DNA of 64,000 nucleotides from an uncultured Collinsella sp. (lineage in GTDB: Bacteria > Actinomycetota > Coriobacteriia > Coriobacteriales > Coriobacteriaceae). The position numbers and the translations under genes were made by a program. Location: NCBI GenBank assembly GCA_900550195.1, contig URRB01000003.1, positions 1-64,000 on the forward strand. The letters run 5' to 3'. How positions within the stretch are numbered: the stretch's first letter is position 1; every line of letters begins with the position of its first letter. Under the pieces are notes generated by a model. The model had not been told where the DNA came from. It saw nothing but the letters and a program-made list of their open reading frames with translations, and searched no databases. Positions 34,874-44,835 of the stretch are shown one piece after another.

Positions 34874-35095
34874 ATGGAAAGAGAGATAGCGAATATTGAT
34901 GAGTTCCAAATGGACGAAAACGGGATTCCGCTATTTCCAGCAGGACTGAAGAAAGAAGCCAACCTCTATGTCCTCCCCGACGGGCGCTACCTCCCCTGCG
35001 GGCTCTACAGGACCGCGGACGGCGGTTCACTCATTTATGAGCCATCCGGGCTCAGCTTCTTCGGGCAGATGCTTGCTCAATTCAAAGAGCGCTAG
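34874..35095 (+). CDS. Hypothetical protein, 73 residues
   Basis: A short, acidic, non-membrane protein (begins MEREIANIDEFQMDENGIPL). It follows the ADP-ribosylglycohydrolase by 35 nt on the same strand with GCAGGCG before the ATG, so co-expression is plausible. It contains an Asp-Gly turn pattern (VLPDGRYLPCGLYRTADGG) suggesting a small beta domain. It is not recognised as a family. Composition and spacing support a real gene. Confidence 0.6.
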   Translation: MEREIANIDEFQMDENGIPLFPAGLKKEANLYVLPDGRYLPCGLYRTADGGSLIYEPSGLSFFGQMLAQFKER

Positions 35096-35109
35096 GGGTT
35101 TGATTGCCC

Positions 35110-35142
35110 GTTAGATCGACACTGCTCCAAACCAGGTGATGG
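35110..35142 (+). repeat. Imperfect intergenic repeat, copy 1
   Basis: TTAGATCGACACTGCTCCAA and the following bases recur imperfectly at 36905-36938 in the same orientation (TTAGATCGGCACTGTTCCAA...). The copies are about 1.8 kb apart and bracket the HicB/CRISPR-relic/PH-copy-2 segment, so they could mark the ends of a past insertion. Confidence 0.5.
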
Positions 35143-35238
35143 GCAGGGTGCCTCCCACCGCGGCCTGTGAGGTAAAATCTTGACTGCCGCGGAATCCGCC
35201 TGCGGGCAACGCTCCGATCTCCGATTGGGGTGAAGCCT

Positions 35239-35331
35239 ATGAACTTGTTTCTTGAAATCCTGCGCCTCTCGATGTATGTGACCGGCATTGCCCGGAACCT
35301 CTACTCGATCTGGCGGGAATATAAGCAGTAA
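35239..35331 (+). CDS. Candidate 30-residue amphipathic peptide
   Basis: A 30-residue open frame (begins MNLFLEILRLSMYVTGIARN, ends WREYKQ) has GGGGTGAAG 3 nt before the ATG and a strong terminator 22 nt after the stop. This is the compact layout of small type I toxins or leader peptides. One hydrophobic stretch precedes a charged tail. No antisense RNA promoter can be proven. It could instead be chance coding in a gap of 736 nt that otherwise shows only remnants. Confidence 0.35.
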   Translation: MNLFLEILRLSMYVTGIARNLYSIWREYKQ

Positions 35332-35353
35332 CGGATAGCGAAGGGAGTCATGA

Positions 35354-35379
35354 AAAGGGCCGGTTGCAGCCGGCCCTTT
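35354..35379. terminator. Bidirectional terminator hairpin
   Basis: The perfect 10-bp stem AAAGGGCCGG/CCGGCCCTTT (35354-35363, 35370-35379) has A-rich and T-rich flanks, so it can work on both strands. It follows the 30-residue peptide frame. Confidence 0.8.
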
Positions 35380-35499
35380 AGACATTAGCACCTGCGTTGC
35401 CCGCGTCTCCGAAGTTTGAGTAGCTGAGGAGCGGGTTCCGCGGCACATCCTGATTTTACCCAGCGAGGCGGATCTTTTGCAGCCGCTCCACCGTTTATT

Positions 35500-35831
35500 T
35501 ACATCTACCAACATCGGGATCTAAAACCAAAAGTTTGCGCCCCGAATGGACAGAAAGGAGCGAGATTACGGAGAAGAAGTTGGACAATCGAGGTTCGGCT
35601 TGGAGTCTACATAGCATATGCTAGGAAAATGATGGAGAGGGTCAGGGCACTGCGCGGCGATGGGCTCACTATCCTGGAGATAACCGAGGCGCCAGATAGA
35701 GCGGCGACGCTTTTCGGGACATTTCCCAGACTTCTCGAGAGGCAATCGCTACCTCAACTCGGCATAAAAAGTTCGCCCCGGGGGACAGCCGAAGAGCCCT
35801 TTTTACGGCCACCTTTCATGACGGACAAAAG
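35500..35831 (+). pseudogene. Probable eroded coding remnant before the HicB gene
   Basis: Two short plus-strand frames look protein-like but are broken: one begins MDRKERDYGEEVGQ at about 35546 and stops at about 35614, and another continues as ARKMMERVRALRGDGLTILE from about 35620. A full open frame runs 35629-35913 but overlaps hicB on the other strand and has no ribosome site. The segments GTTTGCGCCCCG (about 35532) and GTTCGCCCCGGG (about 35769) form a loose repeat pair around it. A decayed mobile-element or regulator gene is the best reading; no family can be named. Confidence 0.3.
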
Positions 35832-36290
35832 CTATGCGACCACGCCCCGCTTGGGCCTGCCCGAGCGGGGCGTGTCGGTCAGGCGCGCCGCTATGCTCTC
35901 CACGGTCACATAGGTGCGGCGGCCCTTGCGGTAGCCCGTGAGGATTCCCGAGTCGAGCATGTGGGTAATCCTGCCGGGGGAAACGGAGAGCCCGCGCGCG
36001 GCTCCGGCCGCCGAGACCGTCTCCCCCTCCACGATATACCCCTCGTCCGTGGAGAAGGCGACCATCATGGAGAGGCCGCCGTCTGCGGGCTCGATAAACT
36101 CGGGCTCCAGCACGGCGAGGCCGTCCCTCACGAGCACGGCCACGTAGGTGCTCGCCGCGTCCACGGCCTGCTCGGCGGCCTCGGCAATCGTGTCACCGCA
36201 GGCAAAGCATCCCGGTAGCGAGGGAAACTCCACGTCGTAACCACCGTCCTCATCGGGCGTGAGCACCGCCTGATAAACGTATGTCTTCAT
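35832..36290 (-). CDS. hicB: HicB-family antitoxin with DNA-binding domain, no HicA partner
   Basis: The 152-residue protein has the HicB partial-RNase-H-like domain (MKTYVYQAVLTPDEDGGYDV then EFPSLPGCFACGDTIAEAAE, up to about residue 60). Its C-terminal half carries a helix-turn-helix of the excisionase/MerR type (ARGLSVSPGRITHMLDSGIL, then TGYRKGRRTYVTVESIAARL). In HicAB modules the small hicA toxin normally lies next to hicB. No HicA-like frame (dsRBD-like with a GSHH-type motif) is seen in the 180 nt upstream or directly downstream. It may be an orphan antitoxin used as a regulator, or the residue of a lost module. The start at 36290 has only a weak purine stretch. Confidence 0.8.
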   Translation of the reverse strand: MKTYVYQAVLTPDEDGGYDVEFPSLPGCFACGDTIAEAAEQAVDAASTYVAVLVRDGLAVLEPEFIEPADGGLSMMVAFSTDEGYIVEGETVSAAGAARGLSVSPGRITHMLDSGILTGYRKGRRTYVTVESIAARLTDTPRSGRPKRGVVA

Positions 36291-36475
36291 ATCTTTCGAC
36301 CCCCAAGGGAGCGGAGCTAAAGCCATCCCGCCGTCTAAGCCACTCCCCGGACTTGCCCAGGCACTCGCAGCCCTCCACGCTCGTCAGAACGTGACGCTCT
36401 ACCCTGTCCTCTAGCGTGTCGAGTCACATCGTGACGAGACGGTTCGGCCGCCTGACTTCATCCTCGGACAGGCAG

Positions 36476-36564
36476 GGATCATCCCCGCGTGTGTGGGAAA
36501 CAGCAGGCTAGCGCAATGCCCGTTGTATTACCTGAGGGATCACCACCGCGCGTGCGGGGAATAG
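36476..36564. CRISPR. Relic type I-E CRISPR: two 28-nt repeats, one 33-nt spacer
   Basis: Repeat 1 (36476-36503) begins GGATCATCCCCGCGTGTGTG and repeat 2 (36537-36564) begins GGATCACCACCGCGCGTGCG. They match at 22 of 28 positions and both resemble the standard actinobacterial type I-E repeat (GGATCATCCCCGCGTGTGCG then GGGAACA-type end). The spacer between (36504-36536) is 33 nt, exactly the type I-E length. No further repeats occur at the 61-nt period on either side and no cas genes are in the window. Repeat 2 ends 7 nt before the 3' end of PH-like copy 2. It is best read as a decayed or minimal array. Confidence 0.75.
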
Positions 36565-36571
36565 CTATCGG

Positions 36572-36841
36572 CTACATAATCGAGTTCAGGACCCTTACGA
36601 ATTCCTGTGCCTGGGAGCGGCTGCTCAGCCTGTAGTCATAGCCCGTCCGCAGCCTGTTGTTCAAGATCACCTGCTTGCCATTGATTCTATAGACACCGGT
36701 AACGTCATTCAGGTAAACCACCTCTTCATGCGTGCCGAAGAAGCGGTTCTTCTTGAGCGTGGTGATCCGGTTCGGGTAGATGCAGATTTCCTTGAATACA
36801 CCGGCACCCTTATCCCTAAACAGCAGTGTGTCGTTGTCCAT
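36572..36841 (-). CDS. PH-like domain protein, copy 2 (89 residues)
   Basis: The paralogue of the protein at 32500-32769: same length and start (MDNDTLLFRDKG), same ICIYPNRITTLKK, VVYLNDVTGVYRINGK and SSRSQAQEFVRVLNSIM blocks. A PH-like beta-sandwich with a C-terminal helix and no export signal. AGAGGAG lies before the ATG. Its stop codon is 7 nt from a CRISPR-type repeat, and the sequence just beyond both paralogues' stops is also alike (TATCGGCTACAT), so the duplicated unit included some 3' flank. Function unknown. Confidence 0.75.
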   Translation of the reverse strand: MDNDTLLFRDKGAGVFKEICIYPNRITTLKKNRFFGTHEEVVYLNDVTGVYRINGKQVILNNRLRTGYDYRLSSRSQAQEFVRVLNSIM

Positions 36842-36904
36842 TTCTACTCCTCTTTGTTGACGTCGGTTAGATTGCGGTTCGAGCTGTCATATTGCTAGAT
36901 TACC

Positions 36905-36938
36905 AGTTAGATCGGCACTGTTCCAAAACCGTGAGATG
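36905..36938 (+). repeat. Imperfect intergenic repeat, copy 2
   Basis: The second copy of the repeat at 35110-35142 (about 80 percent alike by eye), in the same orientation. The rest of the 36842-37096 gap holds nothing recognisable. Confidence 0.5.
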
Positions 36939-37096
36939 GCATGCCGTGCGCTCTCGTCCTCAACAGTGAATAGATTGAAACAGCAATTGCGCGCTGCTCC
37001 GATTCAGCTCTCATGCCTTTATCCGTTACCAAATCATTAGCTTGTGGGCAAAACCAGCTGGCTCCGACGGATCAATGCGACTAGAACAAGGGCTTT

Positions 37097-37173
37097 GGTT
37101 ATAAATAACCTGAAATCCATCTGGTTATCAATAACCTTATGTGCTATAGTTCAATCAGCGGTTATTGATAACC
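37097..37173 (+). promoter_or_regulatory. Three near-identical 14-bp palindromes upstream of the methylase fusion
   Basis: GGTTATAAATAACC (37097-37110), GGTTATCAATAACC (37123-37136) and GGTTATTGATAACC (37160-37173) share the form GGTTATnnATAACC. A TATAGT hexamer lies between the second and third, so the sites straddle the likely promoter. The third ends 5 nt before the ATG at 37179. This is a classic operator array for a dimeric repressor, possibly the module's own product. No candidate regulator gene is adjacent. Confidence 0.75.
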
Positions 37174-37178
37174 AATCA

Positions 37179-38915
37179 ATGAAAGGATTCAAATTGTTTA
37201 ACGTCAACACACAGGCAAAGGAAATCGGCTGGACTCTCACGACCCGTCTCCGCAGTTCATTGCCGTCCGACTATCTCTATCCGCTCGTTTATCTCGCGCG
37301 CTTCGCTCAGAAAACCGGCAGACCCGATAACTACGCCGAGATGATCAAGTTTGCATCCCAGGGAGACGACGATATCGCCGCACTGCTCGATCGAGCCTAT
37401 AAGCGCCTTTCCGCAGACGGATCATTCGACGAACTCCTTGCCTTTCTTTCAAATTTCAGCGGAGAAGCAATCGACGAATACCTTCAGAACGGTCCGATCA
37501 GCCAGGGAGTCTTTGGCGGCGAGTCCTCAACCCCCGAGGGAATCGCACAACTCGCACTTGCCGTTCTAGATATAAAATCCGGCGAGAAGGTCATGGACTT
37601 CGGCTGTGGAACGGGCAATTTCCTCGAAGCTGCTGCGGCGAAATGCCCGGATGCGAAGCCCATGGGCGTCGAGCTCAATCAAAGCACTCTCGCCATCGCA
37701 AAGCTTCGATCCAAAGTCACGGGATCGCAGATTTGCTATGCCCATGATGATATGTTCCGCTATTTCGACAACAGCATTGAGCACAATCCCGTAGACAAGG
37801 CGTTCTCCAACTACCCCTGGGGCATGCAGACCAAGATGTTCTCCAAGAACTCTGATTACATTGAGAAAGTCATGAAGGGCCAGGAGCGCTACAGGCGTCC
37901 GTCGTCATCCGATTGGGTTTTCAACCGCCTGCTTGTCGATTCCCTCAAAAAGGGTGGGACCGCCGCCGCAATCATGTCAAATGGCGCATGCTTCAATGGT
38001 ACGGATAAACCAGTTCGCGAATACTTCGTTAAAAACGGTTTCATTAAGGCAATCGTCGCACTACCAAAGGGGGTCTTTGCCCCCTACACGATGATCCAAA
38101 CGTCGTTCGTCGTCCTTACCACGGGCGCCTCCAAGGGGGTCCGTTTTGTCGACGCAACTGATTTGGGCACCAATGATCGTCGCAGCTGTTCAATTGACGA
38201 AGCCGCCATTAACGCGATTGTCGAGCGCCTTGGCATCGATTCCGAAAAGAGCGTTTTCAAAACACTTGATGAAATTGCGGCACGCGACTTCGATCTCTCT
38301 GCAAAGCGTTATCTCGAAAAAGAAATCGAGATCCCGAATGGAGTTGAACTCGGGAGCGTCGCAAAAATCATGCGAGGCGCAAGCGTTCGCGCGGCAGAAC
38401 TCGATGCACTTGTCTGTGACGAAGACACCGGACTCAGCTATCTCAACCTGGGCAATATCTCTGATGGGTCTATCGACGACGACCTTCCGAACCTCTCCAC
38501 GCTCGACACGAAACTTGAGAAGTATCGTATCCACAACGGTGACGTCCTCATCTCAAAATCCGGCGCCCCGTTCAAGGTTGCGGTTGCCGAGGTTCCTGAA
38601 GATCGAAAAATCATCGCGAATGGAAACCTGTACGTGTTAAGCGTCAACAGGGAAAAGATTGATCCGCACTACCTCGCCGCGTTTTTTTCGAGCCCTTCTG
38701 GCAAAGAACTCCTTGCCCGTGAAGCAGTCGGCACTACCATACCCAGCGTGCCCATCAAAGCTCTCAGCAACATCAAGGTGCCCCTCGAGGACGCTGATCG
38801 TCAGAAGACGATTGCCGATGCCTATCTTGCCAAAACTGACGAGATCAAGTTGTTAAAGTTACGCCTATCTCGAGCTCGCCAGGAACTTACCGACCTTTTC
38901 GATGAGGAGGGTTAG
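37179..38915 (+). CDS. DNA N6-adenine methylase fused to a type I specificity domain
   Basis: A 578-residue protein combining HsdM-like and HsdS-like parts. The N-terminal helical region (to about 120) precedes the methylase: motif I VMDFGCGTGNFLEAAA (about 136-151) and motif IV AFSNYPWGMQTK (about 209), a variant of NPP(F/Y/W) that keeps Asn and Pro. From about residue 385 there is a single target-recognition domain (GSVAKIMRGASVRAAEL, then LPNLSTLDTKLEKYRIHNGD, YLAAFFSSPSGKELL) ending in a coiled-coil (LLKLRLSRARQELTDLF). One TRD implies dimerisation to read DNA. There is no restriction subunit alongside. Start: ATG at 37179 directly after the third palindrome, or a TTG at 37194 with GAAAGGA at good spacing. 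The frame opens earlier at 37044. The partner gene begins 2 nt downstream. Confidence 0.88.
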   Translation: MKGFKLFNVNTQAKEIGWTLTTRLRSSLPSDYLYPLVYLARFAQKTGRPDNYAEMIKFASQGDDDIAALLDRAYKRLSADGSFDELLAFLSNFSGEAIDEYLQNGPISQGVFGGESSTPEGIAQLALAVLDIKSGEKVMDFGCGTGNFLEAAAAKCPDAKPMGVELNQSTLAIAKLRSKVTGSQICYAHDDMFRYFDNSIEHNPVDKAFSNYPWGMQTKMFSKNSDYIEKVMKGQERYRRPSSSDWVFNRLLVDSLKKGGTAAAIMSNGACFNGTDKPVREYFVKNGFIKAIVALPKGVFAPYTMIQTSFVVLTTGASKGVRFVDATDLGTNDRRSCSIDEAAINAIVERLGIDSEKSVFKTLDEIAARDFDLSAKRYLEKEIEIPNGVELGSVAKIMRGASVRAAELDALVCDEDTGLSYLNLGNISDGSIDDDLPNLSTLDTKLEKYRIHNGDVLISKSGAPFKVAVAEVPEDRKIIANGNLYVLSVNREKIDPHYLAAFFSSPSGKELLAREAVGTTIPSVPIKALSNIKVPLEDADRQKTIADAYLAKTDEIKLLKLRLSRARQELTDLFDEEG

Positions 38916-38917
38916 CT

Positions 38918-39457
38918 TTGGCGCATCTCACCATTCAGGAGCTCTCCGATCTTTGCGACGAGATGATGGGGCGCATGGGCCTCGAACTACTACCCGCCAT
39001 AACAAAGGCAAATCGCGAAGACACTCTTGAGGATCTTTTGGCATCCCTTGGAATGTCCGACCTTCTCATAAGTGAAAACGATCCCTCTGAGGAACGCTTT
39101 CTGGGTAAAATCCTCGTTGTGGGCGCCAGCGTCGTTAACGTCGATAAGTTGCGCAGCATCGCCCGCAAGAAAGGGTTCGATCCGGATCGATTCGAGTTTC
39201 AACTCGAATACTCCCGACTCAAGCACTTCAACTTCGGCAAAATACGCGGCTCGATGGGCTACGCCGCAATCCTTGCTGGTCCCATGCCTCACAAGACCCC
39301 GGGCGCCGATGAAGCCTCAAGCTTCATCGCTCGCATCGAGAACAATCCGGACGACTACCCGACACTCATTAAAATGCAAGCGGGAAACGATCTCAAGATC
39401 ACCAACAACAGCTTCAAGCAAGCGCTTGGGCAACTGTCACAACACGAGCGCCCATAA
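38918..39457 (+). CDS. Partner protein of the methylase fusion, family of unknown function
   Basis: A 179-residue protein starting at a TTG 2 nt after the methylase stop with GGAGGG upstream, so translation is coupled. The N-terminal 60 residues are helical and acidic (LTIQELSDLCDEMMGRMG). The rest looks like a compact alpha/beta domain: GKILVVGASVVNVDKLRSIA, KKGFDPDRFEFQLEYSRLKH, YAAILAGPMPHKTPGADEAS and LKITNNSFKQALGQL. The pattern of a Rossmann-like first strand and a GPxPH loop recalls small uncharacterised proteins that I have seen described only as hypothetical. No nuclease or ATPase motif is evident. It may target, regulate or act as the effector for the methylase (inference). Confidence 0.7.
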   Translation: MAHLTIQELSDLCDEMMGRMGLELLPAITKANREDTLEDLLASLGMSDLLISENDPSEERFLGKILVVGASVVNVDKLRSIARKKGFDPDRFEFQLEYSRLKHFNFGKIRGSMGYAAILAGPMPHKTPGADEASSFIARIENNPDDYPTLIKMQAGNDLKITNNSFKQALGQLSQHERP

Positions 39458-39639
39458 ATAGAAGTCGATTTAAATAAGTAAGAGAGCCTTGCCACCAATT
39501 GTCATTCTGGCGCGGTCAACCGCTATGTCAAATGGCAACTAACGGGTGTCAGATATACCAATATATGCAAGATTAACTGCTAGAATGCAATGGTGGACAG
39601 GCTCACCAACGTCAAAGAAGCATAAGGTAAGGAGTGCGC

Positions 39640-42729
<3,090 letters not shown>

Positions 42730-42743
42730 GGAGTTAAAACAGC

Positions 42744-44267
42744 ATGGCTAAAAGCAAGGCTAAGGACACCAAGAAGAACACGGCCGACGTTGGCTTTGAG
42801 GATCAACTGTGGAACGCTGCAGATGTGCTGCGTGGCAACTTGGACGCTGCCGAGTACAAAAACGTCGTATTAGGCCTCATTTTCCTGAAGTACCTCTCGG
42901 ACCGTTTCGACGAACGCTACCTAGAGCTCGTCGCAGAGGGTTACGGCGACGAGGAGGATCGCGACTGCTACATGGAGCAGAATGTCTTCTTCGTTCCCGA
43001 AGAAGCACGTTGGGTGAATATCTCACAGGCGGCGCATACGCCCGAAGTTGGCCAGATCATTGACAATGCCATGCGCGCCATCGAGCGCGAGAACGACAAG
43101 CTCAAAGACGTGCTGCCCAAGAACTTCGCTCGTCCCGAACTGGACAAGCGGCGCTTGGGCGACGTCGTTGACTTATTCACAAACGTACAAATGACCGATA
43201 ACGAGAGCGAGAAAGACCTGTTAGGGCGCGCATACGAATATTGCCTGCAGAAATTCGCATCAATGGAGGGCAAAAACGCCGGCGAGTTCTATACGCCGTC
43301 GTGCATCGTGCGCACGCTGGTTGAAATCCTCCAGCCTTTCCACGGTCGTGTGTACGACCCCTGCTGCGGCAGCGGAGGTATGTTCGTGCAGTCCGCCGCC
43401 TTCGTCGAGCACCATGGCGGCAACGTGGTACAGGACATCACCATCTTTGGCCAGGAGAGCAACCCTACCACGTGGAAGCTCGCAAAGATGAACCTCGGCA
43501 TTCGCGGCATCGAGGCCGATTTGGGCAACTATGCAGACACCTTCAGCGCCGACCAGCACAAGAATGAAAAGTTTGACTATGTGTTGGCAAACCCACCCTT
43601 CAACCTCAAGAACTGGGGCGGCGAAGCGCTGCAGGAAGACGTACGTTGGAAGTACGGCATGCCGCCCACGGGCAACGCTAACTTCGCTTGGATGCAGCAT
43701 ATGATTTGGCATCTTAACGGCACGGGCAAGATTGGCCTCGTATTGGCAAACGGGTCGCTTTCGAGCCAGACGAGCGGCGAGGGCGATATTCGACGCGCTA
43801 TCGTAGAGGACGATTTGGTCGAGGGCATTGTAGCCATGCCGGGGCAGCTGTTCTACAGCACCCAAATTCCCGTGTGTCTGTGGATCCTGAACAAGAAGAA
43901 GGCTCAGTCCGGCAAGACGCTATTCATCGATGCCCGCGAAATGGGCACCATGGTCTCTCGCAAACTACGCGAGTTTACCGAAGAGGACATCAACAAAGTT
44001 GCATCCGCATTCGACTCCTTCCGCAAGGGCGAATTCGAGCCCGTGAAGGGGTTCAGCGCCATAGCGGATTTGGATGAAATCGCCAAGCAAGATTTCATCC
44101 TGACACCCGGTCGCTACGTAGGCATTGCCGAGGTAGAAGACGACGGTGAGCCGTTTGATGAGAAGATGGCGCGCCTGACTAGCGAGATTTCGAAGTGCTT
44201 TGAGGAGTCCAACCGCTTGCAGGAGCAAATTAAGAAGAATCTGGAGGCGATTGGTTATGGGATGTAG
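42744..44267 (+). CDS. hsdM: Type I modification methylase HsdM
   Basis: The N6-adenine methyltransferase subunit of the type I system. The 507-residue protein has the N-terminal HsdM helical domain (LWNAADVLRGNLDAAEYKNV then VLGLIFLKYLSDRFDERY), motif I YDPCCGSGGMFVQSA (about residue 204), and catalytic motif IV YVLANPPFNLKNWGG (about 279-293) with intact NPPF. A C-terminal helical segment for S-subunit contact follows (SKCFEESNRLQEQIKKNL). It lies between hsdR (14-nt gap) and hsdS, whose ATG overlaps its last 11 nt. All parts look intact. Confidence 0.95.
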   Translation: MAKSKAKDTKKNTADVGFEDQLWNAADVLRGNLDAAEYKNVVLGLIFLKYLSDRFDERYLELVAEGYGDEEDRDCYMEQNVFFVPEEARWVNISQAAHTPEVGQIIDNAMRAIERENDKLKDVLPKNFARPELDKRRLGDVVDLFTNVQMTDNESEKDLLGRAYEYCLQKFASMEGKNAGEFYTPSCIVRTLVEILQPFHGRVYDPCCGSGGMFVQSAAFVEHHGGNVVQDITIFGQESNPTTWKLAKMNLGIRGIEADLGNYADTFSADQHKNEKFDYVLANPPFNLKNWGGEALQEDVRWKYGMPPTGNANFAWMQHMIWHLNGTGKIGLVLANGSLSSQTSGEGDIRRAIVEDDLVEGIVAMPGQLFYSTQIPVCLWILNKKKAQSGKTLFIDAREMGTMVSRKLREFTEEDINKVASAFDSFRKGEFEPVKGFSAIADLDEIAKQDFILTPGRYVGIAEVEDDGEPFDEKMARLTSEISKCFEESNRLQEQIKKNLEAIGYGM

Positions 44268-44835
44268 AGTCGCACTTGGTGACGTTTGTAGCTTCTACCG
44301 CGGCGCCAGCGTCCCCCGTACCCGCATGTACGATAAGGGTGCCTATTTTTACATTCACTATGGAGATCTTTACAAAGGTTTCGACCTACACATCGACGTT
44401 GAAGACCCCGCAAAACCCATCCCATACATCCTCAACAACGAAAAGATAAAAGACAGTCAGCGTCTCAGAGACCAAGACATCGTATATGTGCTGACCTCAG
44501 AGACAGTCGATGACCTTGGTCATGCCTACTTGTTTAACAATCCAAAGGACAAGCCTGCCATTTCAGGCACCGAAACAACCATCGTGCGCGTCAATCGCCG
44601 AGACCTCGTCGTGCCGGCTTACCTCAACTATCTCATGAGCTCTCCGCGCTTTATTAGAGAGCTCCGGCAGTACACGAGAGGCATGAAGGTATTCCGTGTC
44701 CATCCCAAAGACGTGGCACGAATCGAAATCGATTTACCGCAAACTGAGGTGCAGCATCAAATTGTTTCAATACTTGACGCGATATACGCAAAGCAGCAAG
44801 CAAACTCTAAGCTAAATGGCTATTTAGCTGCGTAA
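44257..44835 (+). CDS. hsdS: Type I specificity subunit, half-length HsdS (one TRD)
   Basis: A 192-residue HsdS with a single target-recognition domain (VALGDVCSFYRGASVPRTRM to about residue 150) and one conserved helix (VQHQIVSILDAIYAKQQANS, then KLNGYLAA). Full HsdS proteins are about 380-420 residues with two TRDs. The sequence stops just after a 17-bp repeat (44810-44826). A second TRD plus C-terminal helix lies on the opposite strand (44807-45562) behind an inverted copy of that repeat. Reading across an inversion keeps the frame (SKLNGYL then LELMNVQYQHS) and gives a two-TRD protein. Half S subunits can dimerise to read a palindromic bipartite site. The ATG overlaps the hsdM stop. Confidence 0.88.
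   Translation: MGCRVALGDVCSFYRGASVPRTRMYDKGAYFYIHYGDLYKGFDLHIDVEDPAKPIPYILNNEKIKDSQRLRDQDIVYVLTSETVDDLGHAYLFNNPKDKPAISGTETTIVRVNRRDLVVPAYLNYLMSSPRFIRELRQYTRGMKVFRVHPKDVARIEIDLPQTEVQHQIVSILDAIYAKQQANSKLNGYLAA

Noticed and set aside
35629..35913. 94-codon frame overlapping the end of hicB
   Set aside because: No ribosome site, overlaps a recognised gene on the other strand; treated only as part of an eroded remnant.
36421..36475. A third CRISPR repeat to the left of the relic
   Set aside because: The sequence one period (61 nt) upstream of repeat 1 does not resemble the repeat; likewise to the right, inside the PH-like gene.
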